From Hyphomicrobiales bacterium (GTDB taxonomy: Bacteria > Pseudomonadota > Alphaproteobacteria > Rhizobiales > Xanthobacteraceae), in NCBI GenBank assembly GCA_009377695.1, contig WHTP01000068.1, forward strand, positions 1 to 32,013: a stretch of 32,013 nucleotides of DNA. The letters are read 5' to 3'. Positions 23,896 through 31,307 of the stretch are shown in pieces. Every line of letters starts with the position of its first letter. Positions within the stretch are counted from its first letter, which is position 1. The notes under the pieces were generated by a model, which ran no database searches, had not been told where the DNA came from, and saw only the letters and a list, made by a program, of their open reading frames with translations. The position numbers were made by a program, and so were the translations under genes.

Positions 23896-23906
23896 TGTAT
23901 ATTATC

Positions 23907-24869
23907 ATGTCTGTGAATTTAGCTACGATCGACCTGAAGCTCCTGGTGGTGTTCGACGCCATCATGGCCGAGCACCGTGTCTCACGCGCGGCACAACGGC
24001 TCGGCATGTCGCAGCCGGCCATGAGCAATGCGCTCAACCGGCTGCGTTACCTGCTCAAGGATCAACTGTTCCTGCGCACGGCCGAGGGCATGCGACCGAC
24101 CGCTCGCGCGCTCGAGCTTGGCCCGCCGATCACGCGTGCCCTGAAACAAATCCAGGAAGCGCTCGAACCCGCACACTTCGCTCCGTCTGAAGGCGGTTCG
24201 GAATTCCGGCTCACACTCTCGGACCACGCAACCGTGGTGGTTCTGCCCCGATTGCTGCCGTTGTTGGAGCGCGTCGCGCCGCAAGTACGGCTACGCATCC
24301 TTCCGAAGCGGAACTCCGCGATCGAAGAGCAACTCGACTCCGGCGATGTCGATTTCGCGGTCGGGATCATTCCGAAACTGCCACGACGGTTCGAACGCCA
24401 GGATCTCTATGAGGATCAATATGTCTGCATGATGCATCGCGGCCATCCCCTGGCCGGACGGCCGCTCACCCGCGCCGAATTCGTGGCGGCGGACCACCTG
24501 GCGTTGCGGCCGCTCGAATCCGTCAGCGTGGTCGACCAGATGCTGAAGCGCCACAAGGCCAGCCGCAAGGTCGTGCTGAACGTTACGCAATATCTCGCCG
24601 TACCCAACACGATCCGGAGCCGCAATCTGGTGGCCTGCATGCTGCGCACGGTCTCCGAGCATTTCGCCGGTGACGAGTTCTACCTCTCGCCGATGCCGTT
24701 CGATCTCGAACCGATGAAGATCGCGCTGGCCTGGAGCCGCGCACGAACCCACCACGCCGCAAATGCCTGGCTGCGGCAGAAGCTGGTGGAGGCCTGCGCC
24801 GGCCTTGGCCAACCTGCCGCCCGCTCGCGCTCCCGCGTGGGAACTCGCCGGTCTAGGGCGCCGCTTTGA
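23907..24869 (+). CDS. LysR-family transcriptional regulator (NodD-like subgroup)
   Basis: A 320-residue protein. The helix-turn-helix spans about residues 8-65: DLKLLVVFDAIMAEHRVSRA, AQRLGMSQPAMSNALNRLR and LFLRTAEGMRPT, the pattern of the NodD/NahR/SyrM-like LysR group. The effector domain starts near EFRLTLSDHATVVVLPRLLP. ATG 23907 was chosen over ATG 23895 because the latter overlaps the palindrome at 23877-23895; neither has a good ribosome site. Divergence from the amidohydrolase operon suggests that it controls that operon and responds to its substrate or an intermediate. Its end overlaps the convergent binding-protein gene by 17 bp, and the last 25 residues are Arg/Ser-rich and not family-like, so the original stop may have been lost. 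Confidence 0.88.
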   Translation: MSVNLATIDLKLLVVFDAIMAEHRVSRAAQRLGMSQPAMSNALNRLRYLLKDQLFLRTAEGMRPTARALELGPPITRALKQIQEALEPAHFAPSEGGSEFRLTLSDHATVVVLPRLLPLLERVAPQVRLRILPKRNSAIEEQLDSGDVDFAVGIIPKLPRRFERQDLYEDQYVCMMHRGHPLAGRPLTRAEFVAADHLALRPLESVSVVDQMLKRHKASRKVVLNVTQYLAVPNTIRSRNLVACMLRTVSEHFAGDEFYLSPMPFDLEPMKIALAWSRARTHHAANAWLRQKLVEACAGLGQPAARSRSRVGTRRSRAPL

Positions 24870-25923
24870 TGACGATCGACTGATAGAGGTCCTGCCACTT
24901 CTTGGCGTTGTCGAGCATCTCGACCGAGTCGATGAGTTGCAGCGGGTTGCGCTTGAACGGCGATTTGATCTTGCGGCTCGGCGACACGAACTTCCGGCTG
25001 GCGAGGATCGGCTGCGCGTCGCCGATCAGGAAGTCATAGAACAGCACCGCGGCATGCGGCTGCGGCGCGTAGCGCGACATACCAGCAGCAGTGGGGCGTG
25101 CCAGAAGTGGCGGAATGACGAACCAGTCAATCGGTGCGCCCTTGGCCTTCGCCTGCTCTGCAAGGAAGCCGTAGGCCGAAAGGCCGAGCGGGACCTCGCC
25201 GGCCACGATCAGGTTGTTCAGCATGGAATGCCCGCGGCGCGCCGAAATGCCGTTGGCTGCCACGATGTCGCGGAACAGCTTGAGGCCCTGTTGCTCGCCG
25301 AGGCCGAGCACGACCTGCGCAAACCAGTCGTAATCCTCCGCCTCGACCGCGAGCCGGCCTTTCCAGCGCGGATCGAGGAAGTCCCGATAGGTCTTCGGCA
25401 GTTCCCCCTTGCGGACCAGGTTGGTGTTGTAGGCCTGCACGAAGGTGTTGAGGTAGACCGACGCCCACTCCCGATTGGGAGCGATCGATCCCGGGACGAG
25501 ATCGGCCAACAGCGGCGACTTCACCTCCGTCAAAAGCTTTTCGCGTGAGAGGGGCTCAAGTGCCGAGCTCGACGCCACCATGATGCCGACTTCGTAGCGG
25601 CGCGCCTTGGCCTCGTTAAGCACCCGCTGCAGCATGGCCTCGGAGTCCCCACGCCACGCCTTGACTTTGATGCCGTATTTCTTGGTGAAGGCTTCGGTCA
25701 AAATCGCCATGTCGGCGACCGGGACCGAGCCGTAGAACATCAACTCGCCTTCCTTCTTTGCGCCTTCGACCAGCCGCTTCTCGCGGTCAGGCCCGTCGTA
25801 ATTGGCGATCTCGACCGCCTGACCGTTGTTCTGCGCGAGGGAGGATGTCACCGGCAGCGTGAGGAGAGTAGCCACCAGTGCAGCCAGAGGTCCAATCACG
25901 GGGAACCTTGGGTGGCCGGTCAT
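24853..25923 (-). CDS. ABC-type extracellular solute-binding protein (family 1, iron/polyamine-like fold)
   Basis: A 356-residue protein starting at ATG 25923 (MTGHPRFPVIGPLAALVATL) with GGAG 8 nt upstream; a longer start at 25986 was rejected. The signal peptide ends near TSSLA. EKRLVEGAKKEGELMFYGSV is the standard N-terminal strand of type II binding proteins related to FbpA-like ferric and 2-aminoethylphosphonate binders. LPKTYRDFLDPRWKGRLAVE is the hinge region, and AAVLFYDFLIGDAQ lies near the end. The iron-binding tyrosine pair of FbpA is not clear, so an organic ligand is equally likely. No permease or ATPase gene is adjacent, so it is an orphan here. Its 3' end overlaps the LysR gene tail-to-tail. 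Confidence 0.83.
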   Translation of the reverse strand: MTGHPRFPVIGPLAALVATLLTLPVTSSLAQNNGQAVEIANYDGPDREKRLVEGAKKEGELMFYGSVPVADMAILTEAFTKKYGIKVKAWRGDSEAMLQRVLNEAKARRYEVGIMVASSSALEPLSREKLLTEVKSPLLADLVPGSIAPNREWASVYLNTFVQAYNTNLVRKGELPKTYRDFLDPRWKGRLAVEAEDYDWFAQVVLGLGEQQGLKLFRDIVAANGISARRGHSMLNNLIVAGEVPLGLSAYGFLAEQAKAKGAPIDWFVIPPLLARPTAAGMSRYAPQPHAAVLFYDFLIGDAQPILASRKFVSPSRKIKSPFKRNPLQLIDSVEMLDNAKKWQDLYQSIVIKAAP

Positions 25924-26098
25924 CACGCACTCCGGACGATCACAGGATGTGCTTCGAACGCTACCGGCAGTCGTCGTGAAAGGCAACGTGACCGATCATG
26001 CGCCGATAGTCGCAGCGGCCTATCGTTAATCCGGAACATCAACAGGATGACGCGGTGCGAGCCGATTGCTTACACTGCGACACATGAATTGATCGCGG

Positions 26099-26173
26099 CT
26101 AGTGTCCCGATTCCGAAGTTCGTACGATCTTGCCACGAGTCCCTATACGAACTTCGGAATCGAAGGACACTAG
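26099..26173. repeat. CTAG-bounded long palindrome A
   Basis: Ends CTAGTGTCC / GGACACTAG; inner arms GATTCCGAAGTTCGTA / TACGAACTTCGGAATC are a perfect 16-bp match; the loop is about 21 nt. Between the end stem and inner stem there is 1 nt on one side and GAA on the other. The element is flanked by TA on both sides, like a Tc1/mariner- or IS630-type MITE. It lies in the gap 25924-26400. Confidence 0.88.
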
Positions 26174-26186
26174 CAAGTCATTGATT

Positions 26187-26265
26187 CTAGTGTGGCCTAG
26201 GTTCAGAAGTCCGCAAGTCGGACTCGCCGCAACAAATATTGCGGACTTCTGAACCGCCACACTAG
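26187..26265. repeat. CTAG-bounded long palindrome B
   Basis: Ends CTAGTGTGGC / GCCACACTAG; inner arms GGTTCAGAAGTCCGCAA / TTGCGGACTTCTGAACC are perfect over 17 bp; the loop is 22 nt; there is a CTA bulge on the left only. It starts 14 nt after palindrome A. Same plan as A but a different arm sequence. Confidence 0.88.
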
Positions 26266-26268
26266 CGC

Positions 26269-26296
26269 GTGAATGACGGTTCGTGAATGACGGTTC
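26269..26296 (+). repeat. Perfect 14-bp tandem duplication
   Basis: GTGAATGACGGTTC occurs twice head to tail (26269-26282 and 26283-26296), 3 nt after palindrome B. It contains an in-frame ATG (26287) for the MFS gene that has no ribosome site. Confidence 0.8.
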
Positions 26297-26332
26297 ATGT
26301 CGATCCGACAATGCAATCAAGGGAGCGAAACC

Positions 26333-26395
26333 ATGCGTTGCCGGTCGCTGGGGTTCGTCGATATGCAGTATCTCCAGACGGCGGGGCTGCAATAA
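26333..26395 (+). CDS. Possible 20-codon leader ORF upstream of the MFS gene
   Basis: ATG 26333 is preceded by a good ribosome site (AAGGGAG at 26319-26325, 7-nt spacing). The frame reads MRCRSLGFVDMQYLQTAGLQ and stops at TAA 26393-26395, 5 nt before the chosen MFS start codon 26401, which has no clear ribosome site of its own. This layout would let ribosomes finishing the short ORF restart at the MFS gene. No known peptide family or amino-acid-run attenuator is evident. It may be chance. Confidence 0.35.
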   Translation: MRCRSLGFVDMQYLQTAGLQ

Positions 26396-26400
26396 ATCCC

Positions 26401-27618
26401 ATGCAATTCGGAATGACCTCGCACCCGCCAAGCCGCTTGTTCGCACCGGTGCTCGCTTCGATCTCGCTGATCGGACCGATGGTCATCCATCTATATTTTC
26501 CCGTCATCCCTGTGGTGAAGATTGCGCTTCGCTTGTCGGACGCCGAAGCCCAGCTGACATTCAGCATCGCGCTGTTCTGCATGGCATTCGCAACCCTGGC
26601 CTATGGCGCGCTTTCGGATCGATACGGGCGAAGGCGCTTGATGCTCTCGGGCCTGAGCATCTTTCTGTTCGGAAGCGTTTTCGCATTCGCAGCGGAATCG
26701 ATCGCAATGATGGTGATCGGGCGATCGCTCCAGGCCATTGGTGCCGCGTGCGGGGTGACACTCGTGCGCGCGATCGCGTCAGACGTCTACGGTCCAGGAC
26801 AGCTCGTAAAGGTGATCGCATACTTGACGATGTTCTATACGCTAGGACCGATGATATCGCCGATGGTCGGCGGCCTTCTCATCGATACGCTGGGATGGCG
26901 AAGCGTGTTCGGCTTCGCGTTGGTCGTCGGAAGCCTCATATTGGCGGGCGCGTATGCGGCAATTCCGGAAACGCGATCGGCGGAGCGACCTGCGCAAGCG
27001 AGCTTCCTGCGAGGCTATCGCGAACTGTTGGGCAGTATCCGGTTTTCACCCTTTGTCCTGCAGACCGGATTCAGCACCGGGACCTTTCTCACCATCGCGA
27101 CGGCGTCGTCCGCCTTCATGAAGGAACTGCTCGATCGACCGTCGTTCGAGTTCGGCCTCTATTTTCTGCTGTTTCCTCTTGGCTTTCTGTTCGGAAGCTT
27201 CATCTCCACGCGACTCAGCGGCCGCGTCGTCAACGAGACGATGGTGATGACTGGAGCAACGCTGTCGCTCGCCTCGGTCGCCGTGCAGTCCGGATTCCTG
27301 CTCTCCGGGCATGTGACGCCGCTTGTCCTGTTCGTGCCCGGCTTCTTCGTCACGATGGCGCAGGGACTTTCCCTTCCGTTCGGCCAAGCAGCCGCGTTGG
27401 CCGTCAATCCGAAGCTTGTCGGGATGGCGGCAGGCCTCGGCGTGTTCATGCAGAATTTCGGCGGCGCTGTCTTTTCACAGCTTTATGGATTGCTGTCGAA
27501 CGGAACACCGGGTCCGCTGGTTCTGACCACGGCCATAACCGCCATGCTCTCGCTTATCTGCGCCATGATCCCGTTTGTGATGATGCTGCGCGCCCGCTCC
27601 AAGGCAGGTTTGCCGTAA
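26401..27618 (+). CDS. MFS transporter, Bcr/CflA drug-resistance-like
   Basis: From ATG 26401 (MQFGMTSHPPSRLFAPVLAS) the protein has 405 residues, the usual size of the 12-helix Bcr/CflA group; a start at 26287 would add 38 atypical residues. IHLYFPVIPVVKIALRLSDA in helix 1, YGALSDRYGRRRLMLSG (motif A between helices 2 and 3), IGRSLQAIGAACGVTLVRAI (helix 4) and LGPMISPMVGGLLID (motif C, typical of proton-driven exporters) are visible. Relatives export drugs or small amino-acid-like compounds. The ribosome site for 26401 is poor, and a short ORF with a better one ends just upstream. It is a single gene bordered on both sides by CTAG palindromes. Confidence 0.87.
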   Translation: MQFGMTSHPPSRLFAPVLASISLIGPMVIHLYFPVIPVVKIALRLSDAEAQLTFSIALFCMAFATLAYGALSDRYGRRRLMLSGLSIFLFGSVFAFAAESIAMMVIGRSLQAIGAACGVTLVRAIASDVYGPGQLVKVIAYLTMFYTLGPMISPMVGGLLIDTLGWRSVFGFALVVGSLILAGAYAAIPETRSAERPAQASFLRGYRELLGSIRFSPFVLQTGFSTGTFLTIATASSAFMKELLDRPSFEFGLYFLLFPLGFLFGSFISTRLSGRVVNETMVMTGATLSLASVAVQSGFLLSGHVTPLVLFVPGFFVTMAQGLSLPFGQAAALAVNPKLVGMAAGLGVFMQNFGGAVFSQLYGLLSNGTPGPLVLTTAITAMLSLICAMIPFVMMLRARSKAGLP

Positions 27619-27667
27619 CCGCCGCGCGCCGCGCGCGTTTAACGCCTTGCCCAGTCCGCGATTGTCT

Positions 27668-27746
27668 CTAGTGGAGTGGATTTGACATTCGCTACCCCGT
27701 TGACCGCAGACTCCCAAAGCGAATGTTAAATCCAAAACTCCACTAG
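27668..27746. repeat. CTAG-bounded long palindrome C
   Basis: Ends CTAGTGGAG / CTCCACTAG; inner arms GGATTTGACATTCGCT / AGCGAATGTTAAATCC pair with a single G-T mismatch; the loop is about 24 nt; there is an AAAA bulge on the right. It lies in the 406-nt gap 27619-28024, in which nothing else but palindrome D and a weak upstream region for the STAS gene is seen. Confidence 0.88.
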
Positions 27747-27759
27747 CAGCTTATATTTG

Positions 27760-27835
27760 CTAGTGGTCCTTTGATTCTAACATTCGCAAAGTCGCCCGCT
27801 GAGAAGGGATGCGAATGTTAGAATCGGACCACTAG
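27760..27835. repeat. CTAG-bounded long palindrome D
   Basis: Ends CTAGTGGTCC / GGACCACTAG; inner arms GATTCTAACATTCGCA / TGCGAATGTTAGAATC are perfect; the loop is 21 nt; there is a TTT bulge on the left. It follows C after the 13-nt spacer CAGCTTATATTTG. The C-spacer-D unit recurs at 31721-31877. Confidence 0.9.
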
Positions 27836-28024
27836 CACCGATCTTGGTCGCCAGCCGTTGCACAGCAATGTGGCATGGCTCGCTGTTCGATTGTCCGTGA
27901 TACCAAATCGTTTGCCTAAGATATCGAAGCACACGGACGTATCCGCGCCGAAATGATAAATACCAACTGACCGTTTTCAGACGCGGTCGATACCGGGTCC
28001 AGCAATCAGCGAAGGACGCACTCG

Positions 28025-28369
28025 ATGGAAATATCAGCGCGGCATCACCAAGATATTTTGATCCTCGATATGGTAGGTCGATTGGACAGCTCGACGTCCG
28101 GCAGGGCGTATGACACGACGATCGATATTGCCAAAGGCGGCGCAAAGCGAATCGTGCTGAATCTGGATAAGCTTGAATACGTCAGCAGCGCAGGGATGCG
28201 TGTGATCTTGACGCTGGCAAAGCTCCTTCAGTCCTCCGCCGGCGAAGTGAAGATCTGCCACGCCAATCTCAACGTGAAGGAAGCCCTGGAAACATCGGGG
28301 TTCAATAGCCTGGTCAAAATTTTCGGTGACGAGCAATCGGCAATCGCATCGTGGGACCAAGCAACCTGA
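28025..28369 (+). CDS. STAS-domain protein (anti-sigma-factor antagonist-like)
   Basis: A 114-residue single STAS domain. ILILDMVGRLDSSTSGRAYD gives the first strands, RIVLNLDKLEYVSSAGMRVI carries the phosphorylatable serine (S55 by alignment with SpoIIAA S58), and the C-terminal helix follows KEALETSGFNSLVKIF. The aspartate usually before that serine is serine here (S54). Such proteins bind an HPK-type anti-sigma kinase when unphosphorylated and so free a sigma factor; others act in chemoreceptor-like or lipid pathways. No kinase, phosphatase or sigma gene is adjacent, so the partner is elsewhere. The ribosome site AAGGA lies 8 nt before ATG 28025. It lies just after palindromes C and D. Confidence 0.87.
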   Translation: MEISARHHQDILILDMVGRLDSSTSGRAYDTTIDIAKGGAKRIVLNLDKLEYVSSAGMRVILTLAKLLQSSAGEVKICHANLNVKEALETSGFNSLVKIFGDEQSAIASWDQAT

Positions 28370-28451
28370 CGTCCCATGGTCCCACCGACGGCGTTTTCAA
28401 CATGGTGGTTTTCGATGTCCTTCGGTGCCTTGGAAGCGCGACCGCCGGAGC

Positions 28452-28475
28452 GGCGCGGCGTCAAACCGCCGCGCC
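28452..28475. terminator. GC-rich hairpin between convergent genes
   Basis: GGCGCGGCG (28452-28460) and CGCCGCGCC (28467-28475) form a perfect 9-bp stem with a 6-nt loop between the convergent STAS and DUF1993 genes. There is no T-run on either strand, so it may only pause polymerase or protect 3' ends. Confidence 0.4.
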
Positions 28476-28492
28476 CAACTGTTGTCATCAAC

Positions 28493-29008
28493 TCAGAGAC
28501 TAACGGGCTGGCTCATGAAGTCGCGCTTACCGAGTTCGATCCCGCAATGGCGCAGAAGATCGTAGGCGGTGGTGCAGTGGAAATAGAAATTCGGCAGGAT
28601 GAAGTTGAGCAGCAGCGCCTGCCCTTTGAACTTGCGCTCGTTGTTGCCAAGCTTGAGAATGATGTCCTTGTCTTCAGTGCCGTCGATCTGATCGGGCTTA
28701 AATTCCTTCACATAGTCGATTACCTTGTCGACGCGCGCCTTGAGCTCGGCGAAATTGGCTTCGGTGTTGGGCATGTTCGGCATCTCCGCGCCGGCGAGCG
28801 CGCTGCAACAGCGCATGGCGTGGGTGGTCGCCTGCTGCACTTGCCGGGAATAGGGATACATGTCGGGAAAGAGCCGCATGCTGAACAGGAAATTCGGGTC
28901 AAGCTGCTTGGCCTCGATATGCGCGACCGCCTTGTCGATGCAATGGGACTGGCCGGTGAGAAATTGCACGAAAATCGGGACCGACACTTGGTACATGGAA
29001 ATCGTCAT
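28493..29008 (-). CDS. DUF1993 family protein
   Basis: A 171-residue protein starting at ATG 29008 (MTISMYQVSVPIFVQFLTGQ) with AAGGA about 10 nt upstream; an in-frame ATG at 29077 was not used because the similarity starts at MTISMY. FSMRLFPDMYPYSRQVQQAT and PNFYFHCTTAYDLLRHCGIE are characteristic of the DUF1993 family, a DinB-like four-helix-bundle group whose function is not established. Residues such as H in FYFHCTTAYD could be metal ligands as in DinB-like proteins, but this is speculative. It is transcribed alone, divergent from the MDR oxidoreductase gene (163 nt). No signal peptide. Confidence 0.85.
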   Translation of the reverse strand: MTISMYQVSVPIFVQFLTGQSHCIDKAVAHIEAKQLDPNFLFSMRLFPDMYPYSRQVQQATTHAMRCCSALAGAEMPNMPNTEANFAELKARVDKVIDYVKEFKPDQIDGTEDKDIILKLGNNERKFKGQALLLNFILPNFYFHCTTAYDLLRHCGIELGKRDFMSQPVSL

Positions 29009-29171
29009 GGGGATTACGTCCTTGGGTGTTGATCGTAACGACGCGGCGAACATTAACGGGCTTCCAATCCAACTCAAGCGCCCCCCGCCGCATGAGCATC
29101 TTGGCCGGGCGTTCCGGGCTTGCTAAGGCAAGCGACCAAATCAACAAGGATCGCACGGGGAGAGCAGGACT

Positions 29172-30215
29172 TTGAAAGCCAACGTCATCCACCAATTCGG
29201 CCCTCCCGAGAATCTCAAATACCAGGACTGGCCGGATCCGGTGCCGCGTCCGGGCGAGGTCCGCATCCGTATCCATGCCGCTACGGTCAATCGCGTGCTC
29301 GACGTGAGCCTGCGCGCCGGCAAGGAGATGTTTCGCTTGCCGGTGCTGCCGCTCATCCCCGGCGTCGATTGCGCAGGCATCATCGACGGGGTCGGCCCCG
29401 GCGTCACCCGCCGCAAGGTGGGCGACCGTGTCGCCGCCGCGGGCACCATGCCGCTCGACGTCTGTCCCGAGGACTGCGCGAACTACACCGGCCCGCAAGG
29501 CATGATGGGTATCCGCCGGCCAGGCGGCTTTGCCGAGCTTGTGTGCGTTCCCGCCTGTGCGACGGTCGATGTGCCGGCCGGCCTCGACTTCCGCGACGCC
29601 TCAGTGGTGATGCGCCACGTTCCGACCGCCTGGAATCTGCTGTTCAACATCGCCGAGCTCAAGAAAGGCGAGACCGTGCTGGTCATGGGCGCAGGCGGCA
29701 ATCTCGGTACCGTCGGTATTCAGCTTGCCAAGAATGTCGCTGGCGCAAACGTGATCGCGGCGGCCGGCTCTGACGACCGTTGTGCGGTCGGTCGCGCCCT
29801 CGGTGCCGATCACGCCGTCAACTACAATACCCACAACATCCAGGAGGAGGTGCTGAAGCTCACCGGCGGCAAAGGTGTCAACGTGATCTTCGACAACATC
29901 GCCAATCCGAAGGTGCTGCCGCTCGCATTCATGGCGCTGGGCTTCGGCGGACGGCTGGTGACGGCAGGCGCGCATGGCGGACCGAACGTCACCATCAATT
30001 TCGCACACCTCTACCACAAGCAGATCACCATCCGCGGGCGGCCCGGTCATAAACCGTCGGACATCCCGAAGTGCTTCGCGGCCGCGGCCGAAGGCAAAGT
30101 AAAACCGCAAATCGAGAAGATCATGCCGATGTCGCAGGCGGCGGAAGCGCATCGGGTCACGGAAACGGGCGAGGTGCCGGGCAAAATCGTGCTCGATCCG
30201 ACGCTGGACGGATAG
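29172..30215 (+). CDS. MDR-superfamily oxidoreductase (quinone-oxidoreductase-like), TTG start
   Basis: A 347-residue protein; TTG 29172 is the start because MKANVIHQFGPPENLKYQDW is the family N-terminus and GAGAGCAGGA lies just upstream. The GroES-like domain includes PRPGEVRIRIHAATVN and PLIPGVDCAGIIDGVG. The Rossmann motif GAGGNLGTVG begins at residue 173, and GKGVNVIFDNIANPKVL is the usual later strand. The catalytic-zinc cysteine and histidine of alcohol dehydrogenases are not in place, which points to the NAD(P)H quinone oxidoreductase/enoyl-reductase group. C99 and C102 (CPEDC) are an odd local pair. It is first in an operon with a Bug protein (51 nt downstream) and a YCII protein, so it may reduce the imported compound. 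Confidence 0.86.
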   Translation: MKANVIHQFGPPENLKYQDWPDPVPRPGEVRIRIHAATVNRVLDVSLRAGKEMFRLPVLPLIPGVDCAGIIDGVGPGVTRRKVGDRVAAAGTMPLDVCPEDCANYTGPQGMMGIRRPGGFAELVCVPACATVDVPAGLDFRDASVVMRHVPTAWNLLFNIAELKKGETVLVMGAGGNLGTVGIQLAKNVAGANVIAAAGSDDRCAVGRALGADHAVNYNTHNIQEEVLKLTGGKGVNVIFDNIANPKVLPLAFMALGFGGRLVTAGAHGGPNVTINFAHLYHKQITIRGRPGHKPSDIPKCFAAAAEGKVKPQIEKIMPMSQAAEAHRVTETGEVPGKIVLDPTLDG

Positions 30216-30266
30216 AAGACTGAAACGGCGCGCGAGCAAAGCGCACCGCCCGATCGGGGGAAAGAC

Positions 30267-31295
30267 ATGCGCCCTGCGATGTTTGCTCACTGGATCGCGG
30301 TAGTATTTGCCGCCGCAACTGCCCTGCCTTCCGGCGCAGCCGTACAATCCGCCGCCGACTTCTTCCGTGGCAAGCGTATCAATCTCTACGTCTCCTCGAC
30401 GGTCGGCGGCGGTTATGACCAGTATGCGCGGCTGCTCGCGAAGCACATCGTCCGCCACATCGCCGGCGAGCCCACCATGGTCGTGCAGAACATGGTCGGC
30501 GCCGAAGGCATCCGCGCCGCCAATCACCTGTACGCGGTCGCCGAGCAGGATGGCACCGCGATCGGGGCGCTCTCCCGCAATATCGGCACGGTGCAACTGT
30601 TTCAGCCGGGCATCCAGTTCGACGCCCGCAGATTCCAGTGGATCGGCTCGCCGCAGCAGGAGGTCGGGCTGTTCATCATTTCGATACGGAAGGGATTACG
30701 CTCGCTCGACGACGTGAGGAAACGCGACGTGACCACGGGCTCTACGGCGCGCAATGCGCCGACGTCGGTCTATCCGCGTATGTTGAACGCGCTCTACGGC
30801 ACCAAGCTCCGGCCGATCGAGGGCTACCCGGGCTCGCCAGAGGCGCTCATCGGGTTCGAGCGCGGCGAGGTCGAGGCCTATGTGTCGGGCGGCACCAGCG
30901 CTGCGACGCTTGGCCGGATGATGCCGTGGTTCAAGGATGGTACGGCAAAGCCGGTCTTGCAGATGGGCATGAAGCGCGGATCGAATTTCCCGGAGGTGCC
31001 GACGGCGCTCGAGATCATGACCACGGATGACGCGAGGCAGATGTTCGAGATCGTCTTCACCGACCAGGTGATGGGCCGGCCGTTCGTCGCGCCGCCCGGC
31101 GTGCCGGCGGATCGCATCGCGGCCTTACGCATGGCCTTCGACGCCACGATGAAGGACCCGGCATTCCTCGCCGAAGCCAAGGCGCAGAAGATGGAGATCG
31201 ATCCCGTCACCGGCATCGAGATCAACGCCTTGCTCGAACGCGTCTACGCCGCCCCGCCCGACGTAATCGCTCGCATCCGCGAACTGGTGAAGTAG
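30267..31295 (+). CDS. Bug/TTT-type periplasmic solute-binding protein (long branch)
   Basis: A 342-residue protein with GGGGGAAAG before ATG 30267 and a signal peptide of about 27 residues (ending near SGAA). FFRGKRINLYVSSTVGGGYD followed by QYARLLAKHIVRHIAGEP and MVVQNMVGAEG places it in the long branch; the usual NMPGAGS loop is changed to NMVGAEG. FERGEVEAYVSGGTSAATLG lacks the GR that follows ERGEV in most of the others, suggesting a different ligand. Position between an MDR oxidoreductase and a YCII-like protein (12 nt downstream) indicates one transcription unit. No transporter membrane gene is present. Confidence 0.86.
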   Translation: MRPAMFAHWIAVVFAAATALPSGAAVQSAADFFRGKRINLYVSSTVGGGYDQYARLLAKHIVRHIAGEPTMVVQNMVGAEGIRAANHLYAVAEQDGTAIGALSRNIGTVQLFQPGIQFDARRFQWIGSPQQEVGLFIISIRKGLRSLDDVRKRDVTTGSTARNAPTSVYPRMLNALYGTKLRPIEGYPGSPEALIGFERGEVEAYVSGGTSAATLGRMMPWFKDGTAKPVLQMGMKRGSNFPEVPTALEIMTTDDARQMFEIVFTDQVMGRPFVAPPGVPADRIAALRMAFDATMKDPAFLAEAKAQKMEIDPVTGIEINALLERVYAAPPDVIARIRELVK

Positions 31296-31307
31296 ATTGG
31301 TAGCGCC

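Noticed and set aside
26099-26265. Two adjacent palindromes as a CRISPR array
   Set aside because: The units differ in sequence, there is no constant repeat with spacers, and no cas gene is present.
26287-26400. N-terminal extension of the MFS protein from ATG 26287
   Set aside because: That ATG lies in a 14-bp tandem duplication with no ribosome site and adds 38 residues unlike the family; starting at 26401 gives the usual length.
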